This document shows positions 8,680 through 17,629 of a stretch of DNA of 64,000 bases, one piece after another; position 1 is the first letter of the stretch; each line of letters starts with the position of its first letter. The stretch is from Microbacteriaceae bacterium PS02070 (lineage in GTDB: Bacteria > Actinomycetota > Actinomycetes > Actinomycetales > Microbacteriaceae). Made by a program: the position numbers and the translations under genes. The notes under the pieces were generated by a model. That model saw nothing but the letters and a program-made list of their open reading frames with translations, was not told the origin of the DNA and did no database searches. The stretch spans positions 310,001 to 374,000 of the forward strand of contig JASCPE010000001.1 in the NCBI GenBank assembly GCA_029959865.1. The letters run 5' to 3'.

Positions 8680-9420
8680 ATGCTTGCTCGACAAATCGTG
8701 CCGGTGACCGTCCCTCAACTACGGGCTACCGGTTCGGAGGTTGCTACCGCTTCTGCGAGCTCGGGCTGGTTCGAACAGTGGTCGATCCTTATTGGTGCAG
8801 TTGCGGCCTTCCTCGCGCTCGCGTCGTTGCTGGCGCAGTTTCGAGAGACATATTGGTCGCGTCCAGTAGTGCTGCTCGATACATCGCTTAATGGTTCCCC
8901 GGAGGGCTGGGTGGCCGTGATCGTGGTCACCAACGTGGGTGAGCGTGCCGTAACGATCACGCGCAGCGGGTGGTGGTTTAGCTTCGGGACTCACTGGGAG
9001 GACATCAACGAAGCCAACGAGGCGGTGAAGCTACCCTACCGGCTAGAGCCCCATGATGCCGTCGTGTTGCAAGGCCGGATCAAGGCCGACGACGCGTACT
9101 GGACTCGGGCCAATGGCGGAATGTACAAGCGTGCCGCGTCCTATTGGGGCGATTCGCCGGGAGCGTGGAGGAACGATGAACTCCTCGACCACCACCAGTA
9201 CGCCGACCCATTTGTCGAAGTCGTGCGGCGGCCCCGAAATCGCATCGCTCGGTGGGCTGCTGCGGTGATCAAACGGGTGGTGCGCAGGGTCATGTGGCGC
9301 AATCCGAGGCTCATCTCCGCATCGAGTTGGTGGCGGTTCGTGAGGCGGGAAGCCCCAAGGGGGCACGCCCGGATTTGGGGCAAGCCTCAGATTATAGGGG
9401 CACCCGAAGGCGGTTTGTGA
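8680..9420 (+). CDS. Hypothetical membrane-anchored protein in accessory island
   Basis: 246 residues. An N-terminal hydrophobic helix at about residues 30-55 (ILIGAVAAFLALASLLAQF) is followed by a beta-rich cytosolic or external domain with VVLLDTSLNGSPEGWVAVI and VTNVGERAVTITRSGWWFS, a pattern resembling small immunoglobulin-like membrane-associated accessory proteins. The C-terminal 60 residues are Arg/Trp-rich and basic. No family recognised. Lower GC than flanking core genes and location between a truncated gene and a LysR regulator suggest horizontal acquisition. The 125-bp region after it holds no further gene. Confidence 0.55.
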   Translation: MLARQIVPVTVPQLRATGSEVATASASSGWFEQWSILIGAVAAFLALASLLAQFRETYWSRPVVLLDTSLNGSPEGWVAVIVVTNVGERAVTITRSGWWFSFGTHWEDINEANEAVKLPYRLEPHDAVVLQGRIKADDAYWTRANGGMYKRAASYWGDSPGAWRNDELLDHHQYADPFVEVVRRPRNRIARWAAAVIKRVVRRVMWRNPRLISASSWWRFVRREAPRGHARIWGKPQIIGAPEGGL

Positions 9421-9545
9421 CTTTTTCCACCGCGCGCGCGATCGAGATGAGTCTCGCAAGGGCCGAGGCTATGCTCTCCGCGATCGCGGGCAACCGCCCC
9501 ACAATCCTGCGGCGCCCGGATAGGGATCCAACCCAAACTTCGCCG

Positions 9546-10475
9546 TTATTCTTGAGCCGACCTCGCATCGACTTGCGAGAGATCGGCGGACTCGAGTGAC
9601 GCGATGGCGAGCTCGATGATCCGACGTGTGGCCGTGGACAGGTGCGCGCCTCGGCGCTGCACGAGCGCGATCGTGTCGTAGAGCGGATCTTCGAACGGCG
9701 TGACGCGGATGTTCGAGGGAAAGCCCGCGCCCTGGGCGACGCGTCGGGACACGATGGTGTCGGCAGAGCCCGTCGACACGAGGCCGAGTGCAGTCTCGAC
9801 GTGTTCGACCTCGATCGCGGGGTCGACGCTCAGCCCGGCGAGCGCGGCCCGATCGCGTACCTGCCGCCGGGTGGGGTCGCGCCAGCCCGCGTACGCGTCG
9901 TACAGCACGAGTTTCGCCGCGCACACCTCGTCGATCGTCACCGGACCGTCCTCCGGGCGCCGTGTGGCCGAGGCATACACCACCTCGTCACGCGCGAGCG
10001 GGCGGACGTCGAGTCCAGCCTCGTCGACCGGCAGCACCACGAGCCCCGCCTCCACTTCACCCGAAGATACCGAATCGGCCACGAGCGCGGAGTTGAGCCC
10101 AACCAGTCGGACCTTGACTCCGGGGTGCAGGGTGTGGAACCGCTCGACAAGGTCTGACAGGTCGTAGTACGCGGCGTTGCGCAGCACGCCGAATGTACAG
10201 GTGCCGGTCTCGAGGCCGGTCACCGAACGGACGGCGTCGAGTCCGCCGTCGACGGCCTCGACTGCGAGCTCGGCGTACCGGGCGAGCGCCGTCGCCGCCT
10301 CGGTCGGCGAAAGTCCTCGCCGACCGCGCAGGAACAGACGCGTTCCGACCTCCCGCTCCAACCGAGCGACGAGCTCGGAGATCGACGCTTGGGTCGTCAC
10401 GAGCTCTGCAGCGGCGGCGGTGAAGGAGCCGAGCCGGTAGGCGGCGAGAAATGCCACGAGTTGAGTGATGGTCAT
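9546..10475 (-). CDS. LysR-family transcriptional regulator
   Basis: 309 residues: an N-terminal winged helix-turn-helix (residues about 3-62, GSFTAAAAELVTTQASISEL) and a periplasmic-binding-like effector domain (about 90-295). Divergently oriented from the HisD-like dehydrogenase 78 bases away, so it most likely activates that gene in response to its substrate. Two short palindromes sit between the two genes. The effector is unknown. The start ATG at 10475 gives normal family length. Confidence 0.9.
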   Translation of the reverse strand: MTITQLVAFLAAYRLGSFTAAAAELVTTQASISELVARLEREVGTRLFLRGRRGLSPTEAATALARYAELAVEAVDGGLDAVRSVTGLETGTCTFGVLRNAAYYDLSDLVERFHTLHPGVKVRLVGLNSALVADSVSSGEVEAGLVVLPVDEAGLDVRPLARDEVVYASATRRPEDGPVTIDEVCAAKLVLYDAYAGWRDPTRRQVRDRAALAGLSVDPAIEVEHVETALGLVSTGSADTIVSRRVAQGAGFPSNIRVTPFEDPLYDTIALVQRRGAHLSTATRRIIELAIASLESADLSQVDARSAQE

Positions 10476-10492
10476 GTGTCAATGGTAAACCC

Positions 10493-10533
10493 GATGTATT
10501 TCATCGTTTTAGACGCCGTTGTGAGATGTCTCA
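10493..10533. promoter_or_regulatory. Two palindromes in the lysR/hisD-like divergent promoter
   Basis: GATG-N5-CATC (10493-10505) and TGAGA-tg-TCTCA (10522-10533) lie between the divergent starts in an AT-richer patch. The spacing on one DNA face suits a LysR tetramer recognition and activation site pair. Binding is inferred. Confidence 0.4.
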
Positions 10534-10553
10534 TGAATCCCTAACGTTCAGGT

Positions 10554-11873
10554 ATGCGCTACAGCTCCCCCGTGCTCGACCGCCTCGCCGGCTCGTTCAC
10601 CCACCTGAAGCAGCCGCTCATCGACGCCCCCGCCGCGCAACGCGATCCGGCCGTGGCCGAGACCGTGTCCCGGATGCTGCTCGACATCCAGCGCCGCGGC
10701 ATGGATGCCGTCCTCGACTACGCACGCGATCTGGACCGTCACGACGGGCGCGACATCGAGCTGACCCCAGCGCAGATCGCATCGAGCGGCGACCGCCTGA
10801 GCCCTGACCTCCGCGCGGCCATCGAGCTCGGCTCCGAGCGCACGCGCGCCTTCGCCGCGGCACAGCGCGCGAAGCTCGTCGACTTCGAGGTCGCGTTGGC
10901 GCCCGGACTCGTCACCGGCGTGCGGTACATCCCCATCTCGCGGGTGGGCGCGTATCTCCCCGCTGGCCGGTTCCCCCTCACGGCCAGCGCGTTCATGACC
11001 GTCGGCGTCGCGAAGGAAGCGGGCGTCCCGACCGTCATCTCCTGCTCTCCGCCGCAGCCCGATGGCGCCGCGAACGACGCCGTCGTGTATGCCGCACACC
11101 TCTCCGGAGTCGACCGCGTCATCGTCCTCGGGGGCGTCCAGGCTCTCGCGGCGATGGCGTACGGACTGCTCGACGATCTGCCCGTCGACATGCTCGTCGG
11201 CGCGGGCAACGCGTTCGTGGCCGAAGCGAAGCGGCAGCTGTTCGGCACCGTCGCCATCGACTTGCTCGCCGGCCCCTCCGAGGTGGCGGTGATCTCCGAC
11301 GACAGCGCCGACCCCGAGATCGTCGCGGCCGACCTCCTCGGCCAAGCAGAGCACGGCCCGAACTCCCCCGCGGCACTCGTCACGACCTCCGAGGCGCACG
11401 GACACGAGGTGATCGCAGCCATCGATCGCCAGCTGGCGACCCTCGCCACGCAGTGGATCGCCGGCCCCGCGTGGCGAGATTACGGCGTGGTGACGGTGGC
11501 ATCCGACCGTGAGGTCGCCGCAATGCTCATGGATGACCTCGCACCCGAGCACCTCGAGGTCATCACGCGCGACGACGAGTGGTACCACGATCGCCTCCGC
11601 AACTACGGGTCGCTGTTCCTCGGCCCGTGGAGCACCGTCGCGTATTCCGACAAGGGCATGGCGGGTACGAACCACGTGCTGCCGACCGCCGGCGGGGCGA
11701 AGCACAGTGCGGGGCTATCAGTGGCACGCTTCGTGAAGCCGCTCACGTATCAGCGGATCGCCCGGGCCGCGACACTCGAGCTCGCGCCCGCGGTCCAGAC
11801 GATCTCCGACTCCGAGGGCATGGCGGCGCATTCGGCGACCGCGACGATGCGGTTGGAGCGCCTCGCGCGATGA
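10554..11873 (+). CDS. Histidinol dehydrogenase family protein (catabolic HisD paralogue)
   Basis: 439-residue NAD-dependent, zinc-dependent alcohol/aldehyde dehydrogenase of the HisD fold. Zinc ligands and catalytic residues are intact: Gln264/His267 (LLGQAEHGPN), Glu332/His333 (LAPEHLEV), Asp366 (AYSDKGM) and His426 (GMAAHSATA). It is outside any his operon and divergent from a LysR gene, followed by MFS, glucosidase and ABC genes, so a catabolic role on another polyol or amino-alcohol is more likely than histidine synthesis. Known non-histidine members include sulfopropanediol 3-dehydrogenase (HpsN). Substrate cannot be decided here. Confidence 0.88.
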   Translation: MRYSSPVLDRLAGSFTHLKQPLIDAPAAQRDPAVAETVSRMLLDIQRRGMDAVLDYARDLDRHDGRDIELTPAQIASSGDRLSPDLRAAIELGSERTRAFAAAQRAKLVDFEVALAPGLVTGVRYIPISRVGAYLPAGRFPLTASAFMTVGVAKEAGVPTVISCSPPQPDGAANDAVVYAAHLSGVDRVIVLGGVQALAAMAYGLLDDLPVDMLVGAGNAFVAEAKRQLFGTVAIDLLAGPSEVAVISDDSADPEIVAADLLGQAEHGPNSPAALVTTSEAHGHEVIAAIDRQLATLATQWIAGPAWRDYGVVTVASDREVAAMLMDDLAPEHLEVITRDDEWYHDRLRNYGSLFLGPWSTVAYSDKGMAGTNHVLPTAGGAKHSAGLSVARFVKPLTYQRIARAATLELAPAVQTISDSEGMAAHSATATMRLERLAR

Positions 11874-11885
11874 CGGCGACCGCGG

Positions 11886-11914
11886 GCGGGGCGCGCGGAC
11901 GGGTCGCGCCCCGC
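11886..11914 (+). terminator. GC-rich stem-loop after the hisD-like gene
   Basis: A perfect 10-bp stem (GCGGGGCGCG / CGCGCCCCGC) with a 9-base loop, 13 bases past the stop codon. No U-tract follows, so it may be a weak or Rho-assisted terminator or an mRNA 3' stabiliser. Confidence 0.45.
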
Positions 11915-12076
11915 GGGGTGCCGGATCGCGCGAAGCCGTGTCATGCAGCGGATCCATCGCGCCCTAGAGTGGCCACTGATAACGGAGTCGTCCCGCGCCG
12001 CGCGGGCGCTGCCGCTCCACGCCGAATGCACCACCGGCACCGTCCGCGCCCATTCGATCCGCCCGTCGATGCTCTT

Positions 12077-13492
12077 ATGACCTCCACGCCCGCACGCCGT
12101 CGCGACCTCGCCATCCTGTGCGGGGTGGTCGTCCTGCTCATGTCCGCGGTCTCGCTGGCGAATCTGTCGGTCCCGGTGCTGGCGAACAGCTCGATGCATG
12201 CGACATCCACAGAGCTGACGTGGTTCGTCGACGCGTACGTCATCGCCTTCGCGTGTCTGCTGCTGCCGGCGGAGATGATCGGCGCTCGATTCGGCGAGGA
12301 ACGCGTCCTCCTCGCGGGCCTCGCGCTCTTCGGATTCGCGAGCGCCGTCGCGCTGTTCGCGACCGGCATGCCCGTGCTGATCGGCTGCCGCGCGCTGGCC
12401 GGACTCGGCGCGGGCCTGGCACTGCCTCAGACGCTGTCGATCCTCCTCCACCGCGGCGGAACGATGCGACAGGCGACGATCGTGGCAGCCTGGACCGCGT
12501 CGACGAGCTTGGCGGGCGTCGTGGGCAACGGGTTGGGCGGCCCGCTCGTCGCGGCAAGCGGATGGCGCAGCGCGTTCGCCGTGACCGCGCCGCTGGCGTT
12601 GTTGGCGATCGTCCTCGTCGTCACCGCGGTCGGCCTCCGCGCCCGCCCGAACGCGCACGCCCCGCTCGACCTCGCCGGCACGGGCTTTTTCGTCACCGCG
12701 GCCGTTGCCGCCCTCGTGGCGGTGATCGAGGCGCCGACGTTGCTCGCCACCCCGGGGCTGCTGGCCCTGCCGGTCGTCGTCGCCGCGCTGTCGGCGGTCG
12801 GCTTCGTGATCTCGCAGCGGCGCGCGAGCCACCCCCTGCTGCACTTGGCCGTCTTCCGCGATCCGATCGTGCGCGCCGCCTCGCTCGGCATCGCCGCCAC
12901 GTTCATCGGGTTGTTCACCCTCTTCTCGTTGCACGCGCATCTGGTGCAGACGGTGCGAGGCCTGAGCGCCGGCATCAGCGGCCTGTCGCTCGTGCCGATC
13001 TCGGTCGCGATGTTCATCGTGACCTACGCGACGGTGCCGCTGGTGCACCGCTGGGGGCTTGGTCGGATCGTCGCAGCGGGACTGTTGACTTCGAGCGTCG
13101 GTTTCGGCGGAGTGATCCTCTGGGGTGCGAGCGGGTCGTTCCTCCTCTACCTGGCGGCGCTCGTGGTGATCGGCATCGGGGGCGGACTGTGTTCGTCGCC
13201 GCTCTCGACACGACTGACGATGTCGTACGGCCGCCACGGCGGACGCGCTGGAGCCGGCATCAACAGCACCCTCCGCGAGCTCGCCTCGGCAGGTGGCGTC
13301 GGCGTCGCCGGCGTCGCTCTCGCGTTCGCGATTCCCGCGGGTTCGTCGTCGTCGGGTGCCGCGGCCGTCGCGTCCGCGTCGGTCGGCGCGTTCTGGTTCG
13401 TGGTCGTCGTGCAGGTGGTGTCTCTGGCGGCGATGGCGATCGACGCGCGCATCCTGCCGCTGTGGCGCCACCGACGGGATCGCGGACGGTGA
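12077..13492 (+). CDS. DHA2-type MFS transporter
   Basis: 471-residue integral membrane protein with about 14 hydrophobic segments. The N-terminal helices carry TELTWFVDAYVIAFACLLLPAE, typical of EmrB/QacA-type exporters, followed by GARFGEERVLLAGL in the motif A loop and RALAGLGAGLALPQTLSIL in helix 4. ATG 12077 is chosen because it begins the first membrane helix correctly. Its stop codon shares one base with the start of the glucosidase gene (TGATG), so the two are translationally coupled; the transporter may export a breakdown product or an inhibitor linked to the pathway. Confidence 0.86.
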   Translation: MTSTPARRRDLAILCGVVVLLMSAVSLANLSVPVLANSSMHATSTELTWFVDAYVIAFACLLLPAEMIGARFGEERVLLAGLALFGFASAVALFATGMPVLIGCRALAGLGAGLALPQTLSILLHRGGTMRQATIVAAWTASTSLAGVVGNGLGGPLVAASGWRSAFAVTAPLALLAIVLVVTAVGLRARPNAHAPLDLAGTGFFVTAAVAALVAVIEAPTLLATPGLLALPVVVAALSAVGFVISQRRASHPLLHLAVFRDPIVRAASLGIAATFIGLFTLFSLHAHLVQTVRGLSAGISGLSLVPISVAMFIVTYATVPLVHRWGLGRIVAAGLLTSSVGFGGVILWGASGSFLLYLAALVVIGIGGGLCSSPLSTRLTMSYGRHGGRAGAGINSTLRELASAGGVGVAGVALAFAIPAGSSSSGAAAVASASVGAFWFVVVVQVVSLAAMAIDARILPLWRHRRDRGR

Positions 13493-15189
13493 TGGTGCTT
13501 CGCGCGGACGCCGGCTGGTGGCGCGACGCGGTCGTGTATCAGGTGTACCCCCGCGCCTTCGCGGATTCCACCGGCGACGGCGTCGGCGATCTCCGCGGCG
13601 TGCGCTCACGGCTGCCCCACCTGGCCGACCTGGGCGTGGACGCGGTCTGGCTGAGCCCGTTCTACCCTTCTGCACTCGCTGACGGCGGTTATGACGTGGA
13701 CGACTACTGCGCGGTCGACCCCCAGCTGGGCACCCTCGCCGACATCGACGGCATCATCGCGGACGCCCACGACCTCGGCCTCCGGGTCATCGTCGACATC
13801 GTCCCAAACCACTCGTCAGACCGGCACGCCTGGTTCCGCGCTGCCCTCGCCACGGCGCCGGGGTCCGCGGAACGCGCGCGGTACGTCTTCCGCGACGGTC
13901 GCGGCGCTCGCGGCGAGCTGCCGCCGAACGAGTGGAAGTCGCTGTTCGGCGGCAGCGCGTGGCACCCGGTCGGCGACGGCCAGTGGTACCTGCACCTGTT
14001 CGCGCCGGAGCAGCCGGACTTCGACTGGTCGAACCCCGAGGTGCGTCAGATGTTCCACGACGTCCTGCGATTCTGGGCCGACCGCGGCGTCGACGGGTTC
14101 CGCGTAGACGTCGCACACGGACTTGCGAAGGACCTGTCCGACCCGCTCGCGAGCGCGACAGCGCTGTCGATGGGCCCGGTGGGGACGATGGATGCCACGC
14201 CGACGGAGCGTCGCACGGACGGCACTGATCCGCTGTTCGACCGTGACGAGGTGCACGAGATCTTCGCCGGCTGGCGGTGCGTGCTCGACGAGTACGACCC
14301 GCCGCGATCGGCGGTAGCGGAAGCATGGGTGCCGCCGCATCGTCGCGCGCTGTATGCACGCCCGACGGAGCTGGGCCAGGCGTTCGAGTTCGCGCTGCTC
14401 GAGGCGGAGTGGGATGTCACGGCGTTCGCCGAGGCGATCCGCGAGAACCTCGCCCTCGCGGCATCCGTCGGCTCGTCGTCGACGTGGGTGCTCTCCAACC
14501 ACGATGTCGTCCGGCACGCCACCCGCTATGGCCTGCCGACCGGAACGGACACCGCGGCTTGGCTCTTGACCGACGGCCGCGACCCGGTCGAAGACCGGGT
14601 CCGCGGACTGCGGCGCGCTCGCGCAGCGACGATGCTGATCCTCGCGTTGCCCGGCTCCACGTATCTCTATCAGGGCGAGGAGCTCGGGCTAGCCGAGGTC
14701 GCAGACCTCCCCCGTCACACGCTGCAAGACCCCATCTGGCAGCGCAGCGCGGCGTCTCGAAAGGGCCGCGACGGCGCTCGCGTTCCGATGCCGTGGACGG
14801 TGGACGGCCCGCACTTCGGCTTCAGCCCCGAGACCCGGGATGCCGCATCGCCGCTCCCGCAGCCGGCATGGTTCGGTGACCAGAGCGTCGCCGCGCAGTC
14901 CGGCACGCCCGGATCGACGCTCGAGCTGTACGAGACGGCCCTCGCGACGCGCCGCGCTCGGATGGATCGCGGCGCCACGTGCCTCGTCACGGTGGAGGGC
15001 CCGCTGCTCGTCGTCGACCGCACCGACGGCACCCGGTCGGTGACCAACTTCAGCGACCGCCCGGCACCGCTCCGATTCCCGGGAGAGGTCCTCCTCGCTT
15101 CGACGCACCGCGAACTCGATGCCGCGACGATCCCGCCCGAGACCACCGTGTGGCTCGCCGCCGAAAGATCGGATGCCGCCATCGAGTAG
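13492..15189 (+). CDS. GH13 alpha-glucosidase
   Basis: 565-residue retaining alpha-glycosidase with an (alpha/beta)8 barrel. Conserved GH13 regions are present: DIVPNHSS (about 102-109), GFRVDVAHG with nucleophile Asp206, AVAEAWV with acid/base Glu277, and LSNHDVV with transition-state Asp338. The N-terminus WWRDAVVYQVYPRAFAD is typical of oligo-1,6-glucosidase/alpha-glucosidase subfamilies. No signal peptide, so it acts on sugars already imported, in line with the ABC transporter downstream. GTG 13489 and ATG 13492 are both possible starts; ATG is used. Precise linkage specificity cannot be read from the sequence. Confidence 0.92.
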   Translation: MVLRADAGWWRDAVVYQVYPRAFADSTGDGVGDLRGVRSRLPHLADLGVDAVWLSPFYPSALADGGYDVDDYCAVDPQLGTLADIDGIIADAHDLGLRVIVDIVPNHSSDRHAWFRAALATAPGSAERARYVFRDGRGARGELPPNEWKSLFGGSAWHPVGDGQWYLHLFAPEQPDFDWSNPEVRQMFHDVLRFWADRGVDGFRVDVAHGLAKDLSDPLASATALSMGPVGTMDATPTERRTDGTDPLFDRDEVHEIFAGWRCVLDEYDPPRSAVAEAWVPPHRRALYARPTELGQAFEFALLEAEWDVTAFAEAIRENLALAASVGSSSTWVLSNHDVVRHATRYGLPTGTDTAAWLLTDGRDPVEDRVRGLRRARAATMLILALPGSTYLYQGEELGLAEVADLPRHTLQDPIWQRSAASRKGRDGARVPMPWTVDGPHFGFSPETRDAASPLPQPAWFGDQSVAAQSGTPGSTLELYETALATRRARMDRGATCLVTVEGPLLVVDRTDGTRSVTNFSDRPAPLRFPGEVLLASTHRELDAATIPPETTVWLAAERSDAAIE

Positions 15190-15293
15190 ACGTACCAGGA
15201 GGCGCAACCATCGCTCGCTCAACCGGATCCGAGACCGTTGGGCGATCTTGGCGCGCCTGCGTATCGAGATCGTCTTTTCCGCAGGTCAGCGGC

Positions 15294-15310
15294 TGTAATT
15301 TTCGTTTACA
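15294..15310. promoter_or_regulatory. Putative LacI operator 1 upstream of the sugar ABC operon
   Basis: Inverted repeat TGTAA-N7-TTACA in an AT-rich patch 55 bases before the start of the lipoprotein gene. A LacI-family regulator is encoded at the end of this operon, so it is the natural candidate binder. Confidence 0.5.
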
Positions 15311-15342
15311 CAACTGTAGCAATTAATGCCCCAAACGGGGTG

Positions 15343-15356
15343 TGTATACGGATACA
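15343..15356. promoter_or_regulatory. Putative operator 2 upstream of the sugar ABC operon
   Basis: Inverted repeat TGTAT-acgg-ATACA ends 9 bases before the lipoprotein start codon. Together with operator 1 it would allow looping or promoter occlusion. The region 15190-15364 otherwise contains no gene. Confidence 0.45.
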
Positions 15357-15364
15357 TTAACGGC

Positions 15365-16669
15365 ATGCCTTTCACCCAGAAACGACTCATCACAGTCGTC
15401 GCCGGAGCAGCGGCGGTGGCGATCGCCCTTACCGGATGTGGCGCGGGAACCCGCACCACCAACGAGAACTCGGCGGAGGTCGCGTGCGACTTCACGCCAC
15501 CCGAGTCCGCGACGACGGTCAACGTCCTTGCGTACAACTCCTCGGCCATCGACCCGTTCACCGACACCATGGTCGAGAGCTGCTCGATCGAGAACGTCAC
15601 GCTCGTCCACGACCCGATCGACTTCGGCGGGCAGGTCACCAAGACCACCGCGACGCTGTCAGGAGACTCGGGCACCTACGACATCATCGAGAACTACGGC
15701 TTCGCCATTCCCGGCCAGGCCAGCGAGGACAAGCTCGTGCCGCTGAACGATCTCTTCGACAAGTACAGCGAGAAGTACGCGCTCGACGAGCTCAGCGAGT
15801 CGATGCTCAGCGCGCTCACCTACGATGGCGAGCTCTACGCACTGCCCATGCAGGGGCAGATGTTCATCCTCGCCTACCGCGAGGACGTCTTCGACGAGCT
15901 CGGCCTCGAGGTGCCCACCACCTTCGACGAGATGATGTCGGCCGCCCAGGCGATCCAGGATGCCGGCGCGATGGAGTACCCCATCGCCCTGCCGTGGCTC
16001 GCGACCTCCGATGTCTCGACGAGCTTCCAGGCGATGATGAACTCCCTCGGCAGCGACTTCGTCGACACCGACGGCAATGTCACGCTCGACACCGACGATG
16101 CGCGCGAGGCGCTCGAGATCATGACCGAGCTCAAGCAGTACATGGACCCCCAAGTGCTGACATTCGATCAGCCCAGCGTGCAACAGCAGATGTTCAACGG
16201 CACCGCCGCGATGTCGATCATGTTCTCGGGCCGTATGAGCGACCTGACGCTCGAGGCCAACAGCGAGTACTTCGACGACATCGCATTCGCAGCACCACCG
16301 AAGGCGACGGCCGAGGCGGAGTACTCCTACAACCGCGTATCGATCGATGGCTGGTCGATCCCGTTCAACACCAAGCTCGACCACGACATGCTGTTCGAGA
16401 TGATGGCGTCTTCCGTGGGCGAGGAGGCATCCGCCGCCTCGGTGCCCGCCGCCTATCCGGCTCGCGTCGGCATGGTGACCGACGAGAACTCGCCGTACGG
16501 CACGGCCGCCAACGAGTCGATCGTCTCTGTGATGCCCGCGATCGTCTCGCCGATCCTCGCGGACGTCTCCGTCGCCACGACCGACACCCTCGCCAACATC
16601 CTCATGGGCAACATCTCGATCGATGAGGGCCTCGCTCAGATGCAGACGGAGGGCGAAGGCGTCCGCTGA
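15365..16669 (+). CDS. Sugar ABC transporter substrate-binding lipoprotein
   Basis: 434 residues of the family 1 extracellular solute-binding proteins. The N-terminal KRLITVVAGAAAVAIALTGC is a lipoprotein signal peptide with lipobox LTGC, so the mature protein starts at Cys25 and is membrane-anchored outside the cell. The body has typical SBP features (FDELGLEVPTTFDEMMSAAQ and FNGTAAMSIMFSGRMSD). ATG 15365 is chosen over ATG 15326 because only it gives a proper signal peptide; no strong ribosome-binding site is visible. First gene of the operon with two permeases and LacI. Probable substrate is an alpha-glucoside or oligosaccharide, given the adjacent GH13 enzyme. Confidence 0.92.
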   Translation: MPFTQKRLITVVAGAAAVAIALTGCGAGTRTTNENSAEVACDFTPPESATTVNVLAYNSSAIDPFTDTMVESCSIENVTLVHDPIDFGGQVTKTTATLSGDSGTYDIIENYGFAIPGQASEDKLVPLNDLFDKYSEKYALDELSESMLSALTYDGELYALPMQGQMFILAYREDVFDELGLEVPTTFDEMMSAAQAIQDAGAMEYPIALPWLATSDVSTSFQAMMNSLGSDFVDTDGNVTLDTDDAREALEIMTELKQYMDPQVLTFDQPSVQQQMFNGTAAMSIMFSGRMSDLTLEANSEYFDDIAFAAPPKATAEAEYSYNRVSIDGWSIPFNTKLDHDMLFEMMASSVGEEASAASVPAAYPARVGMVTDENSPYGTAANESIVSVMPAIVSPILADVSVATTDTLANILMGNISIDEGLAQMQTEGEGVR

Positions 16670-16696
16670 CGCCGCCCTCCCACGCAACAGATTCCC

Positions 16697-16730
16697 GCCC
16701 GTGGTCGGCCCTCAAGGGTCGGCCACGGGC
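16697..16730 (+). promoter_or_regulatory. Intra-operon hairpin between binding-protein and permease genes
   Basis: A 15-bp stem (GCCCGTGGTCGGCCC / GGGTCGGCCACGGGC, two G-U wobbles in RNA) closed by a TCAA loop, located between the lipoprotein gene and permease 1. Such hairpins commonly stabilise the upstream binding-protein mRNA or partly terminate transcription, raising the ratio of binding protein to permease. Confidence 0.6.
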
Positions 16731-16756
16731 ACCGATGAGAGGAACGCGTCACCCTC

Positions 16757-17629
16757 ATGAGAACGCGTGAGTTCTGGTACTTGATGGCCCCGAGCCTGCT
16801 GGTGATGGGCGGGCTCCTCGCGTTCCCGCTGTTCCGCACGGTGCAGTGGAGCCTCGAGGAGGTCGCCTACGGTACCGGCGGCAGGTTCATCGGCTTCGAC
16901 AACTACGCCGCGGCGCTCACCGACGAACGCTTCGGACGGGCGGTCGTCTTCACGATCTCCACGACACTGATCGTGACGGCGATCCTCCTCGTGTTCGGCT
17001 ACCTAATCGCCGTCGGCCTCAACCGCCTCGGCAAGACCCGCCCCCTCGTGCTCGGCATCCTGCTGGTGTCGTACGTGCTGCCGTCGCTCGTCGCGGCGGT
17101 CGCCTTCTCGTGGCTGTTCAACGACAACTTCGGCGGCGTTGTGAACCGCGTCATCGAGTTCTTCGGCGGCGAGCAGGTCCTCTGGTTCACCGACCCGTTC
17201 TGGAACCAGGTCCTCATCATCGCGAACGAGGTGTGGACGCTACAGCCGTTCGCGATGCTGATCATCCTCGCGGGCCTGCAGGGCGTTCCCGAGGAGATCC
17301 GCGAAGCCGCACGCATCGACGGGGCGAACGCGTTCCAAACGCACGTCCACATCATCATCCCGACCATCCGAGGAGTGATGGGGTTCGTCACCCTCATCGC
17401 CATCATGGACGTGCTGCGTGTCTTCGACAGCCTCGTCGCGCTCTCGCCGCAGGCATCCGTCATCGGCAACGAGTCGATCCAGCTCTACGTCTACTCGGTG
17501 GCGTTCGCCAACGGCGCGCAGAACCTCGGCCTCGGCAGTGCGATCAACGTGCTGACGATCCTGATCATCTTGATCATGCTCATCCCGTTCATCCGCGGGA
17601 TCTTCAAGGAAGCGAGGGCCGCACGATGA
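16757..17629 (+). CDS. Sugar ABC transporter permease 1 (MalF/UgpA-type)
   Basis: 290-residue inner-membrane protein with six predicted helices. It carries the EAA loop EEIREAARIDGANAFQTHVHII that contacts the ATPase, and an N-terminal WYLMAPSLLVMGGLLAFPL helix. It pairs with the next gene, with which it overlaps by 4 bases (ATGA). No ATP-binding subunit is encoded in this operon, so it likely uses a shared MsiK-type ATPase encoded elsewhere, as is usual for actinobacterial sugar importers. Confidence 0.93.
   Translation: MRTREFWYLMAPSLLVMGGLLAFPLFRTVQWSLEEVAYGTGGRFIGFDNYAAALTDERFGRAVVFTISTTLIVTAILLVFGYLIAVGLNRLGKTRPLVLGILLVSYVLPSLVAAVAFSWLFNDNFGGVVNRVIEFFGGEQVLWFTDPFWNQVLIIANEVWTLQPFAMLIILAGLQGVPEEIREAARIDGANAFQTHVHIIIPTIRGVMGFVTLIAIMDVLRVFDSLVALSPQASVIGNESIQLYVYSVAFANGAQNLGLGSAINVLTILIILIMLIPFIRGIFKEARAAR

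Noticed and set aside
7500..9430. Prophage or integrative element
   Set aside because: No integrase, structural phage gene or attachment repeats are seen.
12118..13491. Plus-strand extension of the glucosidase frame
   Set aside because: It lies out of frame across the MFS gene; the GH13 domain begins at 13492.
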